From Ectocarpus siliculosus (lineage: Eukaryota > Sar > Phaeophyceae > Ectocarpales > Ectocarpaceae): a DNA stretch of 10,159 nucleotides. The stretch covers positions 3,879,481 through 3,889,639 of the forward strand of contig FN649731.1 in assembly GCA_000310025.1 (NCBI GenBank), given 5' to 3'. Each line of letters begins with the position of its first letter. The first letter of the stretch is position 1. Of the stretch, positions 1-8,000 are shown one piece after another. The notes under the pieces are model-generated. The model was not told the DNA's origin, made no database searches, and worked only from the letters and a program-made list of their open reading frames with translations. The position numbers and the translations under genes are program-made.

Positions 1-169
1 GATTTTTTTTCAGTAGAAAATGACCGCAGATACGCCATACTAACCTGAGTGCTCGGCCACCTAAGCTTTGGGTAGTTGGTCGGGCTTGGTGTTGACGTTT
101 GACGTTTGTTCCACATCAAGGGAGTTCCAAAGACTTGGTTAAACAAGATGCGCGTCCAGCGAGACTCAC
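1..169 (-). other. Start of DLH-family intron 4; next exon not found
   Basis: The stretch begins with the exon 4 donor GTGAGT and is T-rich on the minus strand. Two possible acceptors (minus strand ...cttag near position 62 and ...ctcag near position 47) are in a compatible phase. The peptides they would open (WPSTQ, or LVWRICGHFLL) do not resemble the family, so I do not call an exon. The rest of the gene should lie to the left of this window. Confidence 0.5.
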
Positions 170-267
170 CTGTCCTTAGGCGGGAAGTTTTCCAGAGGCC
201 AAGGGTTTCCCTTGCAAAAGTCGGGCATGGCCACATTGAAGCCGGCGGCCGCGAACATGTCGCAGAC
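170..267 (-). CDS. DLH-family gene, exon 4
   Basis: This 98-nt exon follows acceptor gacatag and ends at donor GTGAGT. It reads VCDMFAAAGFNVAMPDFCKG followed by NPWPLENFPPKD and two bases (AG) of the next codon. The AAxGFxVxMPDFxxGxPWP pattern is the second diagnostic block of the family. Residue 74 is Cys where many relatives have Phe in the DFFxG motif. Confidence 0.92.
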
Positions 268-1332
268 CTATGTCTCGTCAACGTTTCGGCAGATGGCAGA
301 CACGAGGCAACCATCGCAGACTTTACCGTTCGAGTTCGGGCATCTTCAGGCACGGGAAACGTTCAGAGAAGGCGGCATTGTACTATTTATTATACTTCAA
401 GGGGGGCAAACCCACCGTGTAGCATCTCGATACACAAAGCAAACGTGCTGTGGAATGTGCACCTGTTTGAGTTGAGGGCTGAAGCCGAAGATGTCGTACA
501 CGACCACGAGGGCCTTGGGGCCAGACCCTGCGGCGGTGTGTGCGAGAAAAAGGCAGCCGTAGAATTCGAGACCAAACTTAGAAAAAAAAATGGAGTAGGC
601 TCAGCAACACGTGCATCAGCAAGTCAGCAAGTGATGCTGTCCCACTAGCCCGGTGTGTACTGTGACGTCCAAAATAGAAGGGATTACAGCGCACACAAGA
701 AGGAGACAGCCTAGCCCGTGTTTTGCTGGATCGTTATAGGAATCGAAAATCTCAAATATTTTCTACATAAGCTTCTGGTGTGAGAACCCTCTAAATAGCA
801 AAAAGGAAAAGGGTTTCGGTTGAGGCCGGGGCTACTCCCGGGCTATTATTTCTGCATATGTACCTTGTGTGAACACACATATATATTCGAGCGAGTCTAG
901 CCTAAGGTACGCAGGTACTGACCGACGAAGTACGTGTCGACGTCCCCGATCTTGGAGATGGTGCCTTTGGGGGTGTAGTCACACGCGACTGGAGGACCTG
1001 CAAAGAACGGTGGGGTGGCATGCGCGTAAAAGTGCCGGCAGAGACGCAGCAAAGCGGCAGCCGGTCGTGAGATGTCTTCTGCGTAATGAGGCCGTCAGGA
1101 CTGGGGTTTACCGTGGTTGTCCAGCGGGATATCAGAAATGGATCATCTCGATGGGTGTGTTGACAAGAGGTAGATGCGTCACCTACATGAGCGCTCAGAG
1201 GATAGGTAGACACTCGTAAATGGCTCGACTACTGTAGCCTGGCGGCACAAAAACACGCAGCGGGACATCAAATATACAATTCTGCATGGCTCCCCCCGTA
1301 CGGAGTGGGTTACCAGCCCAAATCTACCTGCA

Positions 1333-1385
<53 letters not shown>

Positions 1386-3381
1386 CACACACACACATAG
1401 GTGAGCTCTGAAGCCCCAGCTTCCGCCTCATCAGAGCCCCCGTTCATTCCGACACCCCCACTCTTGCCCAACCCCGTCTATAAAAGCTGATCTCGAGCAG
1501 CTACATACAGCAGTGGCGCCTCGAGGGTGGTTCGGTTGTGGAACACTCCACAAAGCGACATAGAAAGCCCGCCAGGCACGACCTGTTGAAGAAGACGTAC
1601 CAGGACAAGGTCCGTGGTTCCAATTCCGCCGATGACTCATGCCGTCGGCAACAAAACAAAGGACCTACCGGTGTCGTATGTATGCACACACGATCGTAAA
1701 CGAGGGTATTTTCTACGCATCTGTGCAGCAGCAGATGCATCTTGTGCACCGACGCGCTGTTAAATATTTTCCCCGAAGGAAATAAAGGATATCACGTACA
1801 GCAGTGTACCATATCAAGACCGTAGGAAGCTCGCCGATAATTTCTTGCTGCAGCTGACGGCCAGACGACACGACAGCGCCGAAGGTAGGTGTACAGTTCA
1901 TGCGGTGTGTCGGATGGCTGTGCGGTGCTACCGTAGCTGTGCCTGCTCGTTTGTGTGTGTGCGCGCCTCTCTCTCTCGCAACCACTCTTCTTTCGAAAGT
2001 TAACAAAACGAACAAACACAACCGATTAGAACATGTACACACTACGTATCTATTGTTGCACAGGTCCTCTAGTGTATTTTTGCAACGAAGGACACAAGTC
2101 ATGAGTTGTGTCCCCTAAAAAAAGCAGAGGAAAAACGCCCGAGAGTCACATATTGTTCAAGAAGACACACCATCACCGGCAAGGTGCATGTATGCAGCCG
2201 TCGTATGCACAGTTGTCTCGATATCTTGTGACTCTCGGCGAAGGCAGTAGTCTACAGCGTTGAGTCAAGATGAGCTGATTGCGGAGACCCAGGTGCTATC
2301 CCCCGGTGAAAGATGCCCGGGGGCAGAGAACAAAACAACAATGGACCAGGAAATCGCGCCCCATCTTGCACATATCTGTGCCTTTGAGAAAACGACGAGA
2401 AAGAAAAACGACAACCACAAGCCAAGACAACTACTCTCTGACACGTTTGCCAAGTGACTGCCGTGTGTGGCGTGTTTGCGCACAACTGGACGGTGATGAA
2501 TTTGTTTTTCCGGCGGATTTAATTCGCCGAGTAATATTTGTCGCTCTTTTTTCTCTCTTTTTCTGTGTCAGATGGCCTTGTCTCTGCTTGCGTGTGAAGC
2601 ACCAAGATTGAATCAAGGGGGTGTACCTCTTTCTCTCTGGCCCGTGGTGCTGGCTCCTAGTCTCAGTTGTTACTACGCATAGCGCGCAGAGGGAGCGGAG
2701 GACTCCAGAATATCTGTCGTTGATTTCTATTGACTTGCGGACCCCTCGGGGCCAGTGTGTTTGAGCGTACCTTTTTAGGGTAAGCTAGCCTGTGACAACG
2801 GGAATCGACCGCGTCAAGTGTTGGATCAGTACGGACATATGAAGGTACTGGGTAGAGAGAGATCGGCACGGTTTTTCATGTGAATACAACAACAACAACA
2901 ACATATTGTTGTGCCGCAAATTTGGGTGCGTGTGTTCAAATAACAAATAACATCCACACCGCGCTAACTGGTTGACTGATGTCTGGTGTGTGGACTCTGC
3001 AACCGCATAAATGTATGCATAAGATAGGAAGCACGTGGTTGACATGTGTTAGATACTCGTAGCATGAATATGGGACGCGGATAGTTGGTAGTTGGCACAG
3101 GTTTGAACAGGAGATTCTGCTTGCTTTCTTCGGAGATTCAAAGAGTGACCGAAAATGCGTGACCGATGGTGGTGGCTATGCACTCCTCTCTGGTGGTAGG
3201 ACTCCGGTTCTACTCCAATCTAATACAAGATTTCCCCATCTCGACCCTCACTACATAACCGAGCTGCCTTTCTCCGCAAACCTGTACTCAGGCTTCGACC
3301 TACCCAGTTTACCCAACAACATGTGACGCACAAAATGAGAGATGACGACTCACCAGCAGCGCAGCAGGCGGCAGAGGCCAT
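170..3381 (-). CDS. Dienelactone hydrolase family protein (alpha/beta hydrolase), 5' part, four exons, 3' partial
   Basis: Coding exons on the minus strand are 3381-3354, 997-923, 527-463 and 267-170. They join in phase 1, 1, 0 and then 2, giving 88 codons plus two bases. Visible motifs are the N-terminus MASAACCAAGPPVACDYTPKG (first 20: CC at residues 6-7, DYTPKG near 16-21), IGDVDTYFVG (about 26-35), SGPKALVVVYDIFGF (36-50), AAAGFNVAMPDF (62-73) and KGNPWPLENFPP (75-86). These are hallmarks of eukaryotic dienelactone-hydrolase (carboxymethylenebutenolidase-like) proteins, which are alpha/beta hydrolases of about 230-270 residues with a Cys-Asp-His triad. By family knowledge, Asp46 of YDIFG sits where bacterial DLH has a Glu that contacts the nucleophile Cys. 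The nucleophile and triad exons are off the left edge. Substrate is unknown; no signal peptide is seen, so a cytosolic enzyme is inferred. I am confident of the family and not of the function. Confidence 0.9.
463..527 (-). CDS. DLH-family gene, exon 3 (YDIFGF core strand)
   Basis: This 65-nt exon encodes the last two bases of a Gly codon and then SGPKALVVVYDIFGFSPQLK plus Q. Its acceptor has a long pyrimidine stretch ending in cgcag; its donor is GTGCAC, which is weaker. A longer version starting at 576 is also open, but its phase does not match exon 2. The 527 start gives VDTYFV-G-SGPKAL, exactly as the family reads. Confidence 0.92.
528..922 (-). other. DLH-family intron 2
   Basis: This 395-nt intron lies between exons 2 and 3, with donor GTCAGT and acceptor cgccgcag. 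It includes an A-run on the plus strand at about 581-590 (T-run in the transcript). The open frame on the plus strand across 106-648 is the antisense shadow of exons 3 and 4 and of this intron. No further gene is seen here. Confidence 0.7.
923..997 (-). CDS. DLH-family gene, exon 2
   Basis: This 75-nt exon is preceded by a good acceptor (ttctttgcag) and followed by donor GTCAGT. It encodes PPVACDYTPKGTISKIGDVD followed by TYFV and one base of a Gly codon. The DYTPKG element and the short beta strand after it are typical of the family just before the core strand that enters YDIFGF. Its start phase of 1 matches exon 1 and its end phase of 1 matches exon 3. Confidence 0.9.
1336..1380. repeat. 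(GCA)15 trinucleotide microsatellite
   Basis: There are fifteen perfect GCA units on the plus strand, equal to (TGC)15 in the DLH-family transcript. An (AC)n tract follows after six bases. The repeat lies inside intron 1 of the DLH-family gene. On the minus strand it would read poly-Ala in a frame whose only start is GTG. The ATG-led frame (1398) reads poly-Cys. Neither is a credible exon. Confidence 0.95.
1385..1397. repeat. (AC)n dinucleotide tract
   Basis: A short perfect AC/GT tract (six and a half units) sits directly beside the GCA repeat, so the two form a compound microsatellite within DLH intron 1. Confidence 0.85.
2886..2903. repeat. (ACA)n/(CAA)n microsatellite
   Basis: Six units of ACA are followed by tattgttgt, which can pair with the repeat to form a small hairpin. 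The tract lies within DLH intron 1. Confidence 0.8.
3354..3381 (-). CDS. DLH-family gene, coding exon 1 (start codon)
   Basis: This 28-nt exon reads Met-Ala-Ser-Ala-Ala-Cys-Cys-Ala-Ala plus one G. It ends at a strong donor (GTGAGT, plus-strand complement at 3348-3353). The start sits in a good context, with A at -3 and G at +4. The single leftover base completes a Gly codon with the GT that opens exon 2. The Cys-Cys pair close to Met1 matches the usual start of eukaryotic DLH-family proteins, which is the main reason to accept so small and distant an exon. No competing exon in the 2.36 kb below it gives both a methionine and the right phase. Confidence 0.8.
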
Positions 3382-4698
3382 GTTCTCGTTCGGCGATGGG
3401 TCGCGTTGGGGAAGCAGTCGGCCGCGGCAAGGTGTGGGTCACAGCAACTCGCTCTAGTGCAGCTGGTCTGGTGTCTGTGGGACGTATGGATGTTCGTTGT
3501 ATTATTCATAGTAAGGGAAGACTGTTTGTTTCGAGGCTTCACGCCTCTTTTCATTTTTCTTTTTCGCAAGGCCCCGCTGTCCCCGGTCTCTTCGTTGGTG
3601 TGGCAAGATGCGATGACACCCGATGACACACGGACACACGCACAGCAGGCGCTACCGCAAGGAACAGGTGTGGTGAGTGTGTCCACACGGAGCGTGGCCT
3701 TTGATGTGGTTGAACAGCAGCGGCAATCATAGCTGGTCGAGCGAAGTTGTACGTCATTTGGTGTCCGGTGCCCGGTGTACGGCGCGTGAGTTTTTGTTTT
3801 GTCTCCGAGTGGCAAGCTACAGGATGTTGTGGTGAGTAGGCATGAGGCAAGAGCACACCACGAGTCAGTATTTCCGAGTACCCAGCGCCCTTTGTGCACG
3901 ATGAATGTTGAAGGCAGTCGTGAAAGGTACAACATGCATCTACACCTTTCGTGTCATGCGACGAGAGCACACACACACAGAGATCTGTTCCCCTCTTGTG
4001 TTTGAATTTTGAGAAGAGATTCAGTACCGCACCCGACGAAAGCTGAGGGTTCCATCCCGTAGAGAGCCGGAGATGTCTTCCTTTCAGGGCAGATGCCGTC
4101 CTGCCTGCTTCTTTTGCTTTTGATACCTGCAGCCAAAACAGATGCGGTCTCAAGCGGTCATCATGTAGAGGGTGTGCTTGGAATCCCGCATTTTCGCACT
4201 GGACCGGCTAAGATTGGCGCCATAATCGATCCTGCGGCTGAACTCAGAGATGATGGGATGGGAGAGTGTCCGCCAAGATTTCTGGTGTTGTTTGAAAAGG
4301 GGTCTGCTGCTTCATTGAACTCCTCTTTAACGATACGGCGTTGCCATTGCTGCTGCTGCTACTGAAGCAAGACTCCGACAACTTTGTATGTACTTCAATG
4401 AAGACAGCAGTTGCCAGGACTTTTACCCGGGCAGATCAGCTCAGATCCCCACCGGGTGCACGCAGCTTGCACGTCGATGAACAGAGGTTATGTTGTTCCA
4501 CACGGGGAAGGCTAGAGAGAGAGGGCACGCTTGCAACAACAGCATTTTACGCCATATGGGCTCCGTTCACTACTTACCCCTCGTGCTACCTGACTCGATA
4601 CCTCACAGGCCTATCATCACGGTGGATCCGCTTCTTCGTGGACCTGGTCATACACGTAAAACCCTCTTCGCTAGATTCTTCAATAAAGCCACGAGAAA
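3382..4698. promoter_or_regulatory. Divergent intergenic region with the 5' UTRs and promoters of both genes
   Basis: This 1317-bp interval separates the start codons of the minus-strand DLH-family gene and the plus-strand WDR76/Cmr1 gene. It must contain both transcription starts, but I cannot place them. I see no convincing TATA box at a sensible distance from either ATG. Long open frames here (minus 3309-3935 and 3551-4153; plus 3342-3732, 4093-4365 and 4341-4844) are rich in Thr, Ser, Cys and His with no family motif, and I treat them as chance. There is a short GCT run at about 4349-4363. Confidence 0.55.
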
Positions 4699-4702
4699 AT
4701 GA
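4490..4702 (+). other. Possible upstream ORF overlapping the WDR76/Cmr1 start
   Basis: A 70-codon ATG-led frame ends at TGA 4700-4702, so stop and downstream start share ATGA (4699-4702). If the transcript starts above 4490, this frame could limit or re-route ribosomes on the main ORF. The peptide has no recognised motif and may be coincidental. Whether it is transcribed cannot be judged from sequence alone. Confidence 0.25.
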
Positions 4703-5087
4703 GCGCGAGGCGTTCGCCCAGACTATCTCCGGGAAAGGCAACGACCGCCATCGAACCAGTAGCAGGCGGTGGTGGCCGTGGCGCTCGCGGGCCGCCGAAC
4801 GCCAAGCGGCTGAGACGCGCTACCGCACCCGAGGCCGCAGCTAACGGCGGCGCTCGTGCCGCAAGCCAAGAGGGGAAGAAGCCGGACAAGGAAGAGGAGA
4901 ACGGACCCTCGGCCTACGAGCTGCAGAGGCTCGCCAAGATGAAAGAGAACGCGATGATGATGGCCTCTCTGGGCCTCGGCGGCGCCAAGGACAACATGCG
5001 CAAGGCTGTCAACAGCGACGCAGCCCAGAGGGCGAAGGCGCGGGGCCTGGGGCCCCGGCCGAACAAGGTCTATCCTGCCAGAAGCAG
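4699..5087 (+). CDS. WDR76/Cmr1 exon 1 (N-terminal region)
   Basis: This exon runs 389 nt from ATG to donor GTAACT and leaves two bases (AG) of an Arg codon. It codes for a disordered, basic, Ala/Gly-rich head with RRSPRLSP and KRLRR (36-40), the latter a likely nuclear localisation patch. The family's conserved YELxRLxxMKxNxxMMxSLGL helix follows at 73-93, and then a basic tail ending in NKVYPARS. The exon is very GC-rich compared with flanking DNA. Confidence 0.93.
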
Positions 5088-8000
5088 GTAACTTTTACGT
5101 GTGTTCCGGTTGTTTATGGTTTATATTTTCTACGCAAACGTTTGGAACTGTATACCCTTGGGCGCAATGCAGTTCAGAAGGAGGTGCACGGACGGGGGAA
5201 GAAACACCCAAACAAAGTACAGACCTGCGTTACCACTTTTTTGAGACCTGAGGGGGTTGCGAGCTTCAGGCTGAAGAATATCGAAGCTCAAAAGTTTACC
5301 ACAAACGGGAGAGATTCGAGGCCACAACCTAGGGTCAGAAGATTTCCGAGGTTTGTGACTCACCACCGGGGCGTAGGCTGTGCCCTCGTTAAACGATAAG
5401 AAGAACAACACAGAGAGGCCTCGGAGTGGGTCAAGATGGTTCCATGTGAACTTTTTGTAGATGTGCTTGCGTTTCTTATTTATTGTATGGGCTTATTTAT
5501 TTCATTTGTGTGCCTGTATTTTTGAGTGTTTGTTTTGTTTACGTCTTTCTTTTTTGGTTTGGGGAAGACATATACCCCATCAGCATCCACAAGCGGTGCT
5601 CGCACTTCCGTCATGTTCTTGCCTTAAAAGCAAACCTCATGTTGCGGGTCTCGTACATGCAGAGCAACCATGGTTTGGGAGTTGGGGGGATGGAAGCCCG
5701 CCTACAGCTCATCCGTGTAAGACTACTGTCTCCAGAGTTTTTCTGTTTGGTTTGCTGAGATTCGCTACGCTGTTCGAGTTGAATCACGTCAGCTTTGTGA
5801 ACTGTTGAGCTTGGGAAACGTCATTACCAACTGACAGCCAGCTTTTGGTTGGTTTTGCTGCCTTGTTTTATTTTCAACTTTTGCATCGTTCCTTGATGAC
5901 GCTGTTGTGCTCTCATAGCCCCACCCATAGGGATCCCTTGGATGACGAACGGCAAGACTCTTAACGCTTAGTATTTGCATCTCGCTCTTATGGCTTTTGA
6001 GCTTACAAATTGTCATGTATCTGATTATTTGTCTGACCACGAACCTTGCCATGCCACCTCAACACGCAGGGAGTCTGCACGAGTGCGAGGCAAAACGCCA
6101 GAGGGTTTGCCGATGGAGGACCCGGAAGAGGCGTTCAATCGTAGGAGGCAGGGTTTCGGCGCTCAGGGAACGGCGGCGGCGGCGGCGGCGGCGGCATCAC
6201 CTAGGTCGCCTCGCATTGAAGGAGACGTTTCCATGGAGGCAACCAACAGCACCCTCGACGGGACTGTGCGCCTGAGACAGGTATGATCCCACTGCAATAT
6301 CGTCGGCTCTTCCGGAATCTTAAGTTATTTTTTGGACTTATGATATGTTCAGGGTTTTGCGTGTCGGGGGGTCCCGTCCGATGGATACGGTGGGTACCTT
6401 TGGTTTGCTTGGGACTGCTGTGACGTTGTGGTCGCTGTGACGCTTCAAGCCAGCGTTCTGCTCAGGCGGGTTTTCGTCTTTTACCTGGGTGCTTGTCTTT
6501 GGGACTACTGTGACGTTGTCATCGCTGTGACCTTTCGAGCCAACGTTCTGCTCAGGCGGGTGATCGTATTGCCTGGTTGCTGCTCACTCCGAAGGCCCGG
6601 GAAAGGGCGGTTACCTCGGCTCGCGCCGCTCGTTGTTCGAAGTGCATGATGCCTGTTCGTGCTTTGTCGCGGCGCAATTCGGACGCCGACGAATGCGGCG
6701 TAACTCCTCGCAAGGCCGACGAATTAGTGCCGTTTGGGTCGCTCGCCGCGACGGCCGGGAACTGAGATTTGTTTATGCTGAAAGAGAGAGGCCGTTGTAC
6801 GGAGTATCGAAAAAAAAATTACCGTTCTGCAATTTCGCGCGCGCAGAGTTGTGACTCGTGTGCTTTGAAGTTTCTCCCACTGATGTTATACGTTGTTGTG
6901 ACGCCTCAACGTTGCTGCGTGTGTGGTGCTCGCAAGATGATGGGTGGGCTTGTTGGTCGCTACGACAGGGACGGCAACGAAGAGGACTATGAGCTAGCCG
7001 AGCCGGACGACGCCTTGAAAAGGTATTGCTATTAATAAACCTTCTTCCAGCGCTGTTTTGCTTATTTTTATTTCAGTGCGGAATCATGCCTGGTCTATAG
7101 CAAGTCTTCAAAGTGGTTGGGTAGAGTTGGTGAACAAGCCAATCGAACTTGTTGTGTCATTGGCTGCTTCGCAGCCAGTGCTCGCTGTTCGTTTCTGTTG
7201 CCTTACGCGACAGCGTGCTAATGAGAGATCTTCGTTGATCAGAAGGAGTTAGGCGGCTTGAGAGTGTTCGGGTGTGTTTCTGTTTGCTGACTCTTTAGAG
7301 GCAGCTATGGTGGGGCGCATCGGATGAACTCGTGCGGTACACCCGATTGGAAATATTCATATGTCTCACTGGAAGTCTGCACGAGAGTTTTGTTTTTTTT
7401 GCGGCGCGAAGGGAGGAAATGCCGTTTTTTTCTGCGCTGTATTCAGTCGAGGCGACAAGCCCCCCCCCCTTTGCCTACTGTTGTTTTGGACATTAAGTTC
7501 AAATTGGTACCCGATTTCTCAACTTGCGTTTCGCGCGCGCGCTTGCCTGGCCGACGGTCTACTCTTTAAGGTTATCCTGCCTGAAGGTGGAGGAGACGGG
7601 CGTGTGCAAGGTGGTTAGGGAGCGAGCGTACAGCACGACGTGGCACCCTTCCGGGGACAAGCTTCTTCTTGCTGTGGGGGACAAGGTCGTTAGATGTGTT
7701 AGTTTAGCTTGCTGTGGGAGACAAGGTTGTCGGAAATTTTATTAGCTTGCTGCGACGTCTGCGCGAGAGCAAGGATACCAATCTGTAGTGCAGTTGCGAA
7801 GAGACGACAAAACTTTTTCTCCGCCTACCGAAGCCCTTGATGTTGTTTCTGTGCTTTTTTTTGTGTCGGGGCATTGTTTCCTCAAGGTGGGAAACGTGGG
7901 ACTGTGGACCGTGGATGAGACCGACGATAGGGACGCAGCGCACGGGGTGTTCCAGTTCAAGCCTCACACCGGGGCAGTGCCCCGCATGACTTTCGACCCG

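Larger units (their letters stand above)
998..3353 (-). other. DLH-family intron 1 (2356 nt)
   Basis: This is the long first intron between the 28-nt exon 1 and exon 2, with donor GTGAGT and acceptor ttctttgcag. It holds a (GCA)15 and (AC)n compound microsatellite (1336-1397), a short CT-rich tract near 1967-1977 and a (CAA)n tract near 2886-2903. I translated open frames on both strands, including one at about 1486-1700 (plus) and those at 1713-2102 (minus) and 2260-2611. I recognise no protein family and see no transposon ends, reverse transcriptase or transposase motif. A first intron this long could hold regulatory elements, but none can be demonstrated from the sequence. Confidence 0.65.
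7023..7570 (+). other. WDR76/Cmr1 intron 3 (548 nt)
   Basis: The donor is GTATTG and the acceptor is ctactctttaag. The intron carries a 7-bp perfect stem with a 3-base loop at 7161-7177 and a C10 run at 7460-7469. No coding signal is seen. Confidence 0.75.

Noticed and set aside
463-576. Longer version of DLH exon 3 starting at 576 (FGLEFYG...)
   Set aside because: Its acceptor has a good T-run, but phase 0 does not match the phase-1 end of exon 2. The acceptor at 528-529 fits phase and restores VDTYFVGSGPKAL.
106-648. Plus-strand 180-residue ORF
   Set aside because: It is antisense to DLH exons 3 and 4, whose minus-strand reading has clear family motifs and splice sites. The plus translation matches nothing.
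1328-1394. Poly-Ala exon over the GCA repeat as first exon of the DLH gene
   Set aside because: Its donor and phase would fit, but the frame has only a GTG start and a TGA not far upstream. The 3354-3381 exon has an ATG, good context and the family's Cys-Cys start.
1480-1487. TATAAAAG box on the plus strand, with TGGCGCC downstream (1514-1520) resembling an LTR promoter and primer-binding site
   Set aside because: There are no paired long terminal repeats, no gag/pol motifs and no gene downstream on that strand before the intergenic region. It is probably chance within an intron.
3309-4153. Two long minus-strand ORFs (208 and 200 residues)
   Set aside because: They overlap in different frames, are rich in Thr/Ser/Cys/His from simple sequence and show no family motif. 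The first overlaps the true DLH exon 1 in another frame.
5461-5808. Hydrophobic ORF resembling membrane segments
   Set aside because: It lies in T-rich intron 1 of the WDR76/Cmr1 gene. Phe/Leu/Cys-rich translations are expected from such DNA.
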